In this document: positions 25,350 to 35,318 of the stretch, piece by piece
Layout of the letters: each line of letters starts with the position of its first letter
Position numbering within the stretch: the stretch's first letter is position 1
Origin: Kribbella italica
Lineage (GTDB): Bacteria > Actinomycetota > Actinomycetes > Propionibacteriales > Kribbellaceae
Reading direction: 5' to 3'
Length of the DNA stretch: 64,000 bases
Assembly (NCBI RefSeq): GCF_014205135.1
Contig: NZ_JACHMY010000001.1
Location: 6,138,001 to 6,202,000 of the forward strand
Notes under the pieces: model-generated
What the model was told of the DNA's origin: nothing
Databases searched by the model: none
Seen by the model: the letters and a program-made list of their open reading frames with translations, nothing else
Translations under genes and position numbers: made by a program

Positions 25350-27257
25350 GTGAAGCGAACTGCTGCCATCGTTTGTCTGAGTGCCCTGCTGGTCACTGCT
25401 GGTTGTTCCGACAGCAAGTCCGGTGACGGCGGGAAGGCCGACCCGAACGACGAGAAGCAGGCCTCCGCCGAGGTGGTCAAGGCTTTCGCGGTCGGCTGGG
25501 TGAAGGCCTGGGCGCCGGACGGCAAGCCGACCGAGGCCGCCGCGCTGACCGACAACCCGGCGACGTTCGGCCCGCGGCTGGACGACGTCGACACCGCGCT
25601 GGTCGCGCAGTCGGCGACCGTCACGCCGCAAGGTGAGCCGGACTGCGCCGACGACAGCAACTGCACGCAGGACCTGGCCGTCGAGGCGGTACTGCGCGGC
25701 ATCGGCACGATGAAGTGGACCAGTACGGCGGCCGTGGTGAAGACCGGCGACGCCTGGAAGATCAAGGCCTCCGGCGACACCATCTACCCCGGGCTCGGCG
25801 AGGCCAACTACCTCAAGCGGGTCCGTTCGGTGCCGGCCCGGGCGTCGATCCTGGACCGGACCGGTAAGCCGCTGACCACGAACCGCCCGGTCGTCATCGT
25901 CGGCGTCGCCTCCGGGAACAAGGCGACCGCGGCGACGTACGCGGCGTTCACCAAGAACCTCGACGTCGACGGCACCAAGCTGTGGAACCGCGCGAAGGCC
26001 GCCCCGGCGGGCCAGTTCGTCGACGCGATCACGATCCGCGCCGAGGAGTGGGACAAGCTCCGCCCGAAGATGGGCAACCTGCCCGGCGTCCTGACCATGG
26101 GCGGCACGCAGTCGCTGCCGGAGAGCTCGACGTTCGCGCGCTCGGTGATCGGCACGATGAAGACCGCGACCGCGGAGACCCTGAAGAACGCGGGCCCGAC
26201 GGCCTCGAGCCAGGACCAGGTCGGCACCACCGGCCTGCAGTACTCGATGCAGCAGCAACTGGCCGGCACGCCCGGCGGCGAGGTCAACCTGCGCGACGGC
26301 AAGACCAAGATGGTGATCAAGGAGGTGTTCAAGCAGGAGGGCAAGGCCGGTACGCCGGTCCGCACCACGCTGGACACCAACCTGCAGCGCGCCGCCGAGG
26401 CCGCGCTGGCCACGAGCAAGCTGCCCGCGTCGCTGGTCGCCGTCCAGGCGTCGACCGGTCAGATCCTGGCCGCCGCGAACGGCCCGACCGCGACCAACTA
26501 CAACCGCGCCTTCCAGGGCCACTACGCGCCGGGCTCGACGTTCAAGATCGTCACGTCGGCGGCGCTGATGGGCGCCGGGCTGACCCAGGCGTCCCCGCTG
26601 CCGTGCACGAACACGATCAACGTGTTCGGCAAGTCGTTCAAGAACTACGACGGCCTCGCGCCGTACGGCAACGGCACGATGGAGAAGGCGTTCAACCAGT
26701 CCTGCAACACCGCGTTCATCTCCCAGCACGGGCGGCTGGCCAAGGACGGGATGACCAAGGCGGCGGCGATGTTCGGCCTCGGCCAGGAGCTGAAGACCTC
26801 CGTTCCGGCGTACGGCGGTGAGGTGCCGGCGCCGAAGGACGACGTCGCCGAGGCCGCGTCGATGATCGGCCAGGGCACCGTGACGGCGAGCCCGCTGGGC
26901 GTCGCACTGATCGGCGCCACGGTCAAGCACGGCACGGCGATGAAGCCGGTGCTGGTGACCGGCAAGGACCCGGCCGGCCCGGCGGCGGCACCGTTGCCCC
27001 CGGCCACGGCCAACGCGCTGCGCGCGATGATGCGGAGCACCGTCACCAACGGCACAGCGTCCGCGCTGGCCAGCACCGGCGTCGCCTCGGGCAAGACCGG
27101 CACCGCCGAGGTCGTTGCCAACGGCAAGGTCATCACCAACGGCTGGATGGTCGGCTTCCGCGGCGACGTGGCCTTCGCGGTGATCGTCGAAGGCGGCGTC
27201 TCGGGCGGCAAGGCAGCCGGCCCGGTCCTGAAGAACTTCCTCACGCGCTTCAAGTAG
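25350..27257 (+). CDS. penicillin-binding protein (lipoprotein, MecA-N/NTF2 domain type)
   Basis: 635 aa from a GTG at 25350 with GGAG upstream. A lipobox LVTAGC lies near residue 19. An NTF2-like MecA-N domain (about 40-150) precedes a dimerisation domain and the transpeptidase domain. Active-site motifs: S396-T-F-K399, S451-C-N453 and K582-T-G (SGKTGTAEV). It cross-links peptidoglycan outside the membrane and is the target of beta-lactams; the MecA-N domain is shared with low-affinity PBPs, so reduced beta-lactam affinity is possible but unproven. Followed by two terminator hairpins. Confidence 0.93.
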   Translation: MKRTAAIVCLSALLVTAGCSDSKSGDGGKADPNDEKQASAEVVKAFAVGWVKAWAPDGKPTEAAALTDNPATFGPRLDDVDTALVAQSATVTPQGEPDCADDSNCTQDLAVEAVLRGIGTMKWTSTAAVVKTGDAWKIKASGDTIYPGLGEANYLKRVRSVPARASILDRTGKPLTTNRPVVIVGVASGNKATAATYAAFTKNLDVDGTKLWNRAKAAPAGQFVDAITIRAEEWDKLRPKMGNLPGVLTMGGTQSLPESSTFARSVIGTMKTATAETLKNAGPTASSQDQVGTTGLQYSMQQQLAGTPGGEVNLRDGKTKMVIKEVFKQEGKAGTPVRTTLDTNLQRAAEAALATSKLPASLVAVQASTGQILAAANGPTATNYNRAFQGHYAPGSTFKIVTSAALMGAGLTQASPLPCTNTINVFGKSFKNYDGLAPYGNGTMEKAFNQSCNTAFISQHGRLAKDGMTKAAAMFGLGQELKTSVPAYGGEVPAPKDDVAEAASMIGQGTVTASPLGVALIGATVKHGTAMKPVLVTGKDPAGPAAAPLPPATANALRAMMRSTVTNGTASALASTGVASGKTGTAEVVANGKVITNGWMVGFRGDVAFAVIVEGGVSGGKAAGPVLKNFLTRFK

Positions 27258-27265
27258 ACGGGCTC

Positions 27266-27343
27266 GCGGGCTTCGCCCGCCTCGCCCCCGAGAGTAAGAG
27301 CCTTGGTCCGACGGAAGCCGCAGCCCCACGGGGCTGCGGCTTC
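27266..27343. terminator. pair of terminator hairpins between convergent genes
   Basis: GCGGGC-TTC-GCCCGC at 27266-27280 and a perfect 13-14-bp hairpin GAAGCCGCAGCCCC / GGGGCTGCGGCTTC at 27314-27343 separate the PBP gene from the EccA-like gene. The second is symmetrical and can act on both strands. Confidence 0.8.
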
Positions 27344-27355
27344 GCCGCGCCCGGC

Positions 27356-29083
27356 TCAAAAGCTGAGGATCTCCTGGATCGCGGACTTCAAATCCGAGCC
27401 GTCCAGCGTCACCAGCTCCAGGTCCGTCGGGAACCCAGGCGAGTGGAACAGCCGCAGGTCCCGGTGCTTGCCCGCGGTCTCCAGCACGGTCCGGATGAAG
27501 CGGGCGTTGCCGAGCTCGTCGATCCGGCCGTTGGCGCAGACCTGGTCCAGGGCGGCGGTCAGACTGGCTGCGGCGTCCGGGGTGATGTGGTCGCCGCGGC
27601 TCTCGACCAGTCGCAGCGCGATCTCGCGGAGCTGGTCGGCGGTGTAGCGCGGGAAGTCGATCCGGGTCGAGAAGCGGCTGCGCAGCCCCGGGTTCGCCTC
27701 GAGGAACTCGGCCATCGGCTCGGAGTACCCGGCGACGATCACCACCAGGCGGTCGCGGTCGTCCTCCATCCGCTTCAGCAGCGTGTCGATCGCCTCCGTG
27801 CCGAAGTCGTTGGTGCTGGTGCCCTTCTTCTTCAGCGCGTACGCCTCGTCGATGAACAGCACGCCGTCCAGCGCGGAGTCGACCACCTCGTTGGTCTTCA
27901 CGGCGGTCTGACCGATCCACTCCGCGACCAGGCCGGAGCGGTCGGTCTCGATCACCGTGTCCGCGGCGAGCAACCCGAGCGCGCAGTACAGGCGGGCCAC
28001 GACGCGAGCGACAGTGGTCTTACCGGTGCCGGGTGGTCCGGCGAAGATCAAATGGCCGCCGAGCTTGGCGGTGGGCAGCCCGCGTTCGGCGCGCATCAGG
28101 CCGGCCCGGACCTGCGCGGCGACGGCCGAGACCTGCTGCTTGACGTCCTGCATGCCGACGTTGCGGTCGAGCTCGTTGAGGATGCCCTGCACCGCGCCCC
28201 AGTCCGGCTGCCGGTGCAGCGCGGGCGCGGACGGCGAGCCGCGGCGGATCACCGGCGCGGCCGGCGCCGTCGTACTGCGGGTTTCGGTACGACGGGTGCT
28301 CAGCCGGACGTTGGAGTCGGCCAGCGCCTCGGCGACCTGGCGGTGGGAGTTGTCGCGCTCGTAGACCCACTCGAACTGGCGGATCGCGTTCTGCTCGCGG
28401 TTGGTGCCGCGGTAGACGAAGCCGAGGTAGTACTCCGCGTCCACGGCGACGAACGAGTTGAGCTGCTGACCGGCGGCCTGGCGCAGGATGGTCTCGGCCT
28501 CGCTCCACTGCTCGACGGTCGCCAGCAGCATGCCGAGGCGCAGCTGCGCCTCGATGCCGAGGTGCCCGTCGGTGGGGATCCGGCGCAGGATGCCGATCGC
28601 GGTCTCGAACTCCGACCGGTTCATCGCGACCGCGGCCTCGAGGAAGTTGCGGCGCAGGTCCTCGATCACCTGGGCGGTGGCCTCGGCCGCGCCCGCGGCG
28701 TTCCCCGCACCGAGCCGCCGCAGCGCCTCCGCGTGCCAGACGTGATCAGTCGTCTCGAGCGAGTGGGTGAACCACCAGCCCGCCCGGAACGACGAACTGA
28801 GCCGCCGCTTGTCGGCGTCCCGCTCTTCCCCGAACCGCTTCACGCCCGCGACCAGCTTGTCGAGCGCGGTGTCCGCGTCCCCACCGGCCGCGTGGAACCC
28901 GAGCCAGGCGTCCGTCATCCCGGGGTCCAGCTCGACCGCCTTGGTGAAGTTCTCCAGTGCCGCCGGCTTGTCCGTCGTCACCGCCTTCTCGTCGGCCTTG
29001 GCAAACCCCAGCTGCCGCGCCCCACGCACCCACAACCCGCGAGCACGTCGCCGCCCCAGCAGCCCCGCGGCCTGCTCAGCCAT
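27356..29083 (-). CDS. EccA-like AAA+ ATPase (CbxX/CfqX family)
   Basis: 575 aa from an ATG at 29083 (GTGGGA upstream; an alternative start at 29116 has a poorer context). The N-terminal 280 residues are helical TPR-like repeats (LENFTKAVELDPGMTDAWLG). The AAA+ module follows, with Walker A GPPGTGKT near residue 347 and Walker B GVLFIDEAYALKK. Family members are the cytosolic EccA chaperone ATPases of ESX type VII secretion. No ESX genes (EccB-E, EsxA/B) lie nearby, so this is an orphan copy. Divergent from a zinc-ribbon gene with an exact direct repeat in the shared promoter region. Confidence 0.88.
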   Translation of the reverse strand: MAEQAAGLLGRRRARGLWVRGARQLGFAKADEKAVTTDKPAALENFTKAVELDPGMTDAWLGFHAAGGDADTALDKLVAGVKRFGEERDADKRRLSSSFRAGWWFTHSLETTDHVWHAEALRRLGAGNAAGAAEATAQVIEDLRRNFLEAAVAMNRSEFETAIGILRRIPTDGHLGIEAQLRLGMLLATVEQWSEAETILRQAAGQQLNSFVAVDAEYYLGFVYRGTNREQNAIRQFEWVYERDNSHRQVAEALADSNVRLSTRRTETRSTTAPAAPVIRRGSPSAPALHRQPDWGAVQGILNELDRNVGMQDVKQQVSAVAAQVRAGLMRAERGLPTAKLGGHLIFAGPPGTGKTTVARVVARLYCALGLLAADTVIETDRSGLVAEWIGQTAVKTNEVVDSALDGVLFIDEAYALKKKGTSTNDFGTEAIDTLLKRMEDDRDRLVVIVAGYSEPMAEFLEANPGLRSRFSTRIDFPRYTADQLREIALRLVESRGDHITPDAAASLTAALDQVCANGRIDELGNARFIRTVLETAGKHRDLRLFHSPGFPTDLELVTLDGSDLKSAIQEILSF

Positions 29084-29130
29084 TCCCACACTCCTCGTCG
29101 ACCGACCGGTTTGCATCCTCTCACCACGGC

Positions 29131-29176
29131 GGTTCCTAAGAGTTTCCAGCCGTCACTGTGTGGGTTCCTGAGAGTT
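29131..29176. promoter_or_regulatory. direct repeat in divergent promoter region
   Basis: GGTTCCTAAGAGTT (29131-29144) and GGTTCCTGAGAGTT (29163-29176) match at 13 of 14 positions, with 32 bp start to start (about three helical turns). They lie between the divergent EccA-like and zinc-ribbon genes, so a shared regulator is possible. Confidence 0.45.
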
Positions 29177-29223
29177 CGCTGAATCCGCGTCAGGGCGGCC
29201 TTTTCGTCACTTAGGGTGGTGCG

Positions 29224-29550
29224 ATGGAGAGCCTGATCTGTCCCAAGTGCCGGGGCGCAATGCGGACGTACGAGCGCAGCAACGTCACCGTCGACCAGTG
29301 CACCGAGTGCCGCGGCATCTTTCTCGACCGGGGCGAGCTGGAGAAGCTGGTGGACGCCGAGGTGGCCTACAACGGGCCGCAGCAGACCCGCGCGCCCGAG
29401 CCGCGCTACGAAGAGAAGCGGTACGAGGAGAAGCGGTACGACGACCGTCGCCACGACAGCGACCGCCGCTACGACGACCGCAACAAGTACGGCCAGCAGT
29501 ACCCGCAGCGCAAGAAGAAGAAGTCGTTCTTCGACGAGCTGTTCGACTGA
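29224..29550 (+). CDS. TFIIB-type zinc-ribbon protein
   Basis: 108 aa. The zinc ribbon lies at the N-terminus (C6, C9, C26, C29: CPKC and CTEC), followed by GIFLDRGELEKLVD. The remaining 60 residues are highly charged, with imperfect YEEKRYEEKRYDDR-type repeats, and the tail is a basic KKKK-FFDELFD segment. Function unknown. Likely nucleic-acid or protein-binding, by analogy to zf-TFIIB proteins. Confidence 0.85.
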   Translation: MESLICPKCRGAMRTYERSNVTVDQCTECRGIFLDRGELEKLVDAEVAYNGPQQTRAPEPRYEEKRYEEKRYDDRRHDSDRRYDDRNKYGQQYPQRKKKKSFFDELFD

Positions 29551-29565
29551 CCTGGGCGTAGCGAC

Positions 29566-29877
29566 CTAGCGGTGCCGGCCGTGGAGCGCGGGTTCGCGCT
29601 CCTCCTCGGTCGTGCCGCCCCACACGCCGTACATCTCGCCGACCATGAGCGCGTGCTCGCGGCACTGCAGCCTGACCGGGCAGGTGCCGCAGAGCGACTT
29701 CGCGAGCAGTTCACGGGCGTGCTTGCGCAGCCCGCGTTCGGACTCGGCGGAGAAGAACAGCTCCGGGTTCACGTCCCGGCACGCGGCGTGGTCGTGCCAC
29801 GCCCAGTTCTCGATCATCGCCGACGGCAGCCCGTCGGGCGCCTTGGTGACCGCCCCGGCGGGCGGTTTACGCCTCAT
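29566..29877 (-). CDS. WhiB-family iron-sulfur regulator
   Basis: 103 aa from an ATG at 29877 (an in-frame start at 29943 is possible but lacks a good site). The four cysteines that bind a 4Fe-4S cluster are C33, C63, C66 and C72 (AACRD, CGTCPVRLQC). The turn GVWGG is at 84-88, followed by a short basic tail. WhiB proteins bind the primary sigma factor and respond to redox or NO. It may be a WhiB1/WhmD-type or a minor paralogue; the short C-terminus RHR does not tell which. Its stop is 15 bp from the convergent zinc-ribbon gene. Confidence 0.9.
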   Translation of the reverse strand: MRRKPPAGAVTKAPDGLPSAMIENWAWHDHAACRDVNPELFFSAESERGLRKHARELLAKSLCGTCPVRLQCREHALMVGEMYGVWGGTTEEEREPALHGRHR

Positions 29878-29952
29878 GAGGGCGTCCTGAGGAGCAGACG
29901 GTAGACACTCACCTCTGATCGGTACCCGACAGCAAACGCTCACCCAGCGTGG

Positions 29953-32337
29953 TTACCGCCCGACCACCACCCGCACGTTGGTGCTGCGCTGACCGATCAC
30001 CTTGATCGTCACCCCGACGTGCGGCACCTTCACGCCGTACGACGGCACCTTCGACGACCAGAACTCGTTGCGGTCGTCGAACGTCGGTACGGCGTCCGCC
30101 CCGGCGAAGTGGTTCTTCTTGCCGCTCACGGTCAGGTCGAACGAGTCCGACCGCTGCAGCCCGAACGTCGAGTCGTAGCTCTGCAGCGTGCTCTTCCAGA
30201 ACCCGCCGGCCGGGTTCGGCCGCAGCTCCGGGTTCGCGTCGATCGGCAGCCACTGGCCCTGGCCCGGGTGCACCGCGGTCTCGTTGTCGGACTGCGAGGT
30301 GTCCCAGTACGAGATCAGCAGGCCGTCCTGGTACGGGAAGTGCTCGACCCAGTTCGGCCGCGGGTTGCCGACGAAGTTGTACGGGCCGGTCTGCAGGTAG
30401 CGGTTGAACGAGTTGTACGTGTAGTTCGACGCCAGGTAGTAGTGGTCGTGCTCGGTGGTGACCGTCTGACCGGCCGCCTGGAAACCCTTCGCCGTCCAGC
30501 CGCCGGTCCCGCTTTCGGCACCGTCGGTGACGAGGGCCTGCCCGTTCGCGGTCAGCTTGATCTCGTCGGCGAAGAAGCCGAGCTCGTGCGTGGCCGAGTC
30601 CGTCGCGTACCGGAACCGCAGGTCGACCGTCTTCCCGGCGTACGCCGACAGGTCGAACGTCGCCGGCTTCCAGCCACCGGAGTTGCCGTCGATCCCGTTC
30701 GCCTCGCCGGCCTTCGTGATGCTGCCCGGGATCGCCTTGAAGCCCGACCCGTCGTTCACCTCGACGTACGCGTAGTCGCAGGCCTCGGCGCCACAGTCCT
30801 CGATCCGCCAGTTCGCCTGGAACGCCAGCGACGCTTTGCCGGCCGGCAGCGTCACCTTGCGGGTCAGCGTGTTGTCGAGCTCGTCGCCGGTCCCGCTCCA
30901 CCACGACTTCGCACCGGCCGCCGGGGCGACCAGCTGCTTGGTCAGCTTCTTCTTCGGCAGCGAGACAACCAGACCCTGCGGACGGTTCGAGTTGTACTCG
31001 TGCGGGCCGAGCTCCACCGTCTTGGTCTGACCGGCCTTGACCGTCACGGTGTCGAGCCAGCCGAGTTGCAGCTTGTCCCAGGTGCCGAGGTCCTGCGGCT
31101 TGAGCCCGATCCCGACGTCGCCCTTGGCGCCGGACCGCGACTGCGACATCACGCTCCACCAGTTCACCGGGTTCTGGCTCGGCTTCCCGGACGTGTCGTA
31201 GTGGTCCGGCAGGCCGAGGTCGTGCCCGTACTCGTGCGCGAAGACGCTCAGGCCACCGTTCTCCGGCTGGATCGTGTAGTCGCCGATCCACAGGCCGGTC
31301 CCGCCGACCTGGACACCGCCGAGCTTGTTGGCGGCCGGGCCGCTGCTGGTGTTCTGGTCGGCGTACCAGCGGTGCGACCAGATCGCGTCCTCGCCCTGGT
31401 GCGGGTCGCCGTCGGCCTGGTCGCCACCGGCGTGCACGATCTGGAAGTGGTCCAGGTAGCCGTCCGGCTCGTTGAAGTTGCCGTCGGCATCGAAATCGTA
31501 GCGGTCCCACTGGTCGTAGGACTGCAGCGTGCTACGGATGTCCGCGGCGGACTTGCCGGCCTTCTGCTGCAGCGTCACCCACTGGGAGACCGCGTCGGTG
31601 ATCAGCGCCCAGGTGTTGCTGCAGATCGTGTCGGCGCACGGCGTACCGTTCGACCGGCCGTAGCGCGCCTCGTTGTAGGGCACCTTCACCCAGTCCGAGA
31701 CGGTTCCCTCGACGCTGTACCGGCCGGACGACTGCTTCTCGTAGTACGTCTTGACCGACTCGCCGTCGCCGAAGTACAGGTCGCGGTAGTGCTGCGCGGA
31801 GTAGTCGGCCTGCCAGACCGTCGAGTTGTCGGTCTTTCGGTCCGGTGCCGGGATCGCGTTGTGCACCGGGCCTTCGTACGTCGTCGGCCCGGCGGTGTCC
31901 GGGTCGGTGTCGCGGTCGGGGAAGTCCGGGTGCCGCTTGGTGCCGAACTCGGCCAGGATGACGAAGATCTTGTCGGTCTTCTCACGCGCCAGCTCGACGT
32001 ACTGGGCCCTGCGCTGCTCGGCGAACTTGATCCTGCCGAGGCCGTCCCGGGCCGCCGGTCCGGCGACCTCCTGGCCGACCTTGACCACCTTGCTCGTGCC
32101 ACGCTGCTCGGCCTTGGCCGAACCGTTGAGCACACCGTTCAGCGCCGCCTCGCGCAGCTCGCGCCGCTTGTCCTCGAGCGGGTTCACCAGCTCGTCGGCG
32201 TGCAGGCCGGCGACCGGGCCCGCTGTCGTCGTCGCGGTGTCGGCGGCCGCGTCCCGCGGCGGTACCTGCCCGAGGCCGACGGCAACGGCGGCGGCCAGAC
32301 CTCCGGCCGCCATGGTGCGTACGGGTGAGACGCGCAC
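29953..32337 (-). CDS. secreted M6 (immune inhibitor A) metalloprotease
   Basis: 794 aa from a GTG at 32337, preceded by AGGAGG at the usual spacing; a longer frame to 32364 lacks that. Signal peptide (about 1-35), propeptide, then the zinc protease domain with HEYGHDLGLPDHYD (first His at residue 368). The C-terminal part holds MAM/CBM-like jelly-roll regions (GTGGWTAKGFQAAG). It degrades proteins outside the cell. Length fits InhA-type proteases (about 760-800). Its gene is single and starts close to the 32479 acetyltransferase, which is divergent. Confidence 0.93.
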   Translation of the reverse strand: MRVSPVRTMAAGGLAAAVAVGLGQVPPRDAAADTATTTAGPVAGLHADELVNPLEDKRRELREAALNGVLNGSAKAEQRGTSKVVKVGQEVAGPAARDGLGRIKFAEQRRAQYVELAREKTDKIFVILAEFGTKRHPDFPDRDTDPDTAGPTTYEGPVHNAIPAPDRKTDNSTVWQADYSAQHYRDLYFGDGESVKTYYEKQSSGRYSVEGTVSDWVKVPYNEARYGRSNGTPCADTICSNTWALITDAVSQWVTLQQKAGKSAADIRSTLQSYDQWDRYDFDADGNFNEPDGYLDHFQIVHAGGDQADGDPHQGEDAIWSHRWYADQNTSSGPAANKLGGVQVGGTGLWIGDYTIQPENGGLSVFAHEYGHDLGLPDHYDTSGKPSQNPVNWWSVMSQSRSGAKGDVGIGLKPQDLGTWDKLQLGWLDTVTVKAGQTKTVELGPHEYNSNRPQGLVVSLPKKKLTKQLVAPAAGAKSWWSGTGDELDNTLTRKVTLPAGKASLAFQANWRIEDCGAEACDYAYVEVNDGSGFKAIPGSITKAGEANGIDGNSGGWKPATFDLSAYAGKTVDLRFRYATDSATHELGFFADEIKLTANGQALVTDGAESGTGGWTAKGFQAAGQTVTTEHDHYYLASNYTYNSFNRYLQTGPYNFVGNPRPNWVEHFPYQDGLLISYWDTSQSDNETAVHPGQGQWLPIDANPELRPNPAGGFWKSTLQSYDSTFGLQRSDSFDLTVSGKKNHFAGADAVPTFDDRNEFWSSKVPSYGVKVPHVGVTIKVIGQRSTNVRVVVGR

Positions 32338-32478
32338 GTTTGCTCCTCCTGTGGCCAAAGGCAACTACCTCGGCAGACACCCTATGAGCACTGTGCGTGA
32401 CGGAGGACGCTGTGAACCAACAGAGCGCCGACCGCAACACGATCGCCATCTGGCCGCCCGAGGGCTATCGTCGGCGAA

Positions 32479-32949
32479 ATGAGCACCCCGCCCCCGGTCA
32501 CGCTGCGCGCGATGACCGATGCCGAGTACGCCGGCTGGCAGGACCGCAACGCGCAGTCCTTCGCCGCCGGCATCGGCCCGCTGCGTGGCCTCGACGGCGA
32601 GGCCGCGATCGCGTTCGCCCGCGCCGAGGTCGACAAGCTGCTCCCGGACGGCCTCCGGACCGACAAGCACCTGCTCTGGACGGCGTTCGCCGGCGACGGC
32701 CCGCTGGTCGGCAGCCTGTGGATCAGCGTGCTGACGCCGGTCCCATACATCTACGGCGTCGAGGTGGCCGAGGCCCAGCGCGGCAAGGGCTACGGCCGCT
32801 CGATCATGGTCGCGGCCGAAGAGGAGTGCCGGCTCCGGGGGTACAGCCAGCTGGACCTGAACGTCTTCGGCAACAACGCGACCGCGATCAACCTGTACGA
32901 GTCCCTGGGCTTCGAGACCGTCAGCCAGATGATGCGCAAGCAGCTGTAG
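32479..32949 (+). CDS. GNAT-family N-acetyltransferase
   Basis: 156 aa. Acetyl-CoA motif A: VEVAEAQRGKGYGRSIMVAA (Arg/Gln-x-x-Gly-x-Gly/Ala pattern, QRGKGYG), followed by motif B LNVFGNNATAINLYESLGFE. It transfers an acetyl group to an amine of unknown substrate. No good Shine-Dalgarno box. Starts 140 bp from the divergent protease gene. Confidence 0.87.
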   Translation: MSTPPPVTLRAMTDAEYAGWQDRNAQSFAAGIGPLRGLDGEAAIAFARAEVDKLLPDGLRTDKHLLWTAFAGDGPLVGSLWISVLTPVPYIYGVEVAEAQRGKGYGRSIMVAAEEECRLRGYSQLDLNVFGNNATAINLYESLGFETVSQMMRKQL

Positions 32950-33109
32950 GTCAGGCCGCCTCCCCCGCCCACGTTTTCAAGTCTTCCCCGGTCCAATCTT
33001 TCGCCGGTCCAAGCAGCCCGCGCCCGACTCAGGGCCGAGTTCCTTGCTCTGCTGTGGTGTCCGCCCGAAACTCCACGACCTGTTCGGTCGCTTGTGATAC
33101 CCCTGAGGC

Positions 33110-34345
<1,236 letters not shown>

Positions 34346-34406
34346 CCGCCAACTTTTCCGCGCCGGGCAGCATCCAACCGCCGGCAGCCCACCGGAAAGG
34401 TGTCCC

Positions 34407-35231
34407 ATGAGGCCTCGCACGCGCGTCATCACCGTCGTTGCAGCCGCCGTCCTCGCGGCGGGTGCCACCACGGCCCTCCTCCTGGCCCGTCCCGCGACCT
34501 CCGCACCCGCGGCGAGCGCTCCCGGTACGCCGAGCACCGCGGCAACACCGACCGCACCCGCGTCACCGGCCGGCACCACCCCCGGCGGACCGGTGCCCCC
34601 GACGCCCGGCGGTCCCGCGGCCACCACGCCCGGCGGACCGGCAACCCGCCGACCGGCGAGCACCGCGCCCGGCGGACCGGCGATCACGAGGCCGGGCGGT
34701 CCGCCGACCGCGACGCCGGTCGGGGCGGCGCCGCTCACGGCCCAGGGTCTGACCTACGTCAACCGCGTCTGGGGCGACCCGAAGACCGAGCTCGGCGTGA
34801 TCGTCCCGGTCCCGAACACCTGGTCGATGGCGAAGCTCTCCACCTTCGAGTCCCGCTTCACCAGCCCGAACCAGCTGTGGACTCTCCGCCTCAACGGCGT
34901 ACTGGCCAAGCCCCAACCCCGCATCACCTCCGTCGCCCAGCAGCTGGCCGCGCTGAAGTCCACCCCGGGCTTCCAGCTCATCTCCCGAACCGACGGCGCC
35001 GGCCAAGCGACCAGCCCGGTCTTCGCGGGCGTCACCTTCCAGTACACGACGCTGACGTACTCCTACACCGATCCAGCCCGCGGCACCCGCCTGGTCCTGC
35101 AGCGCTACGTCACCATCGACAACGCCACCAGCACCGGCTTCGAACTCGCCGCCTCCGGCCGCCCCCAGGATCTCGCTGCGCTCCAGACGATCGCCACGAA
35201 GGCGACCCTCGGCTACGTCCGTCTCCCCTGA
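34407..35231 (+). CDS. secreted Pro/Thr-rich-linker protein of unknown function
   Basis: 274 aa. A signal peptide or membrane anchor spans about 1-28 (MRPRTRVITVVAAAVLAAG...), then a 75-residue Pro/Gly/Thr stretch with repeated PGGPA(T/I)-like units, then a globular domain of about 165 residues (VPNTWSMAKLSTFESRFTS, TLTYSYTDPARGTRLVLQRY). The globular part resembles surface or lipoprotein-type domains of unknown role in actinobacteria (LpqN-like fold is possible, not confirmed). No catalytic motif seen. Weak ribosome site GAAAGG. Confidence 0.7.
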   Translation: MRPRTRVITVVAAAVLAAGATTALLLARPATSAPAASAPGTPSTAATPTAPASPAGTTPGGPVPPTPGGPAATTPGGPATRRPASTAPGGPAITRPGGPPTATPVGAAPLTAQGLTYVNRVWGDPKTELGVIVPVPNTWSMAKLSTFESRFTSPNQLWTLRLNGVLAKPQPRITSVAQQLAALKSTPGFQLISRTDGAGQATSPVFAGVTFQYTTLTYSYTDPARGTRLVLQRYVTIDNATSTGFELAASGRPQDLAALQTIATKATLGYVRLP

Positions 35232-35318
35232 CGAAATCTCCCGCGGTGATCGGGAAGTAATGGCGGCCCGTGGTTGCTGTGATTACTTGATCGTTCATCC
35301 ATCACCGGGAGACACCTG

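Noticed and set aside
32950..33109. LexA box before the Y-family polymerase
   Set aside because: No GAAC-N4-GTTC palindrome is present in the 160-bp spacer.
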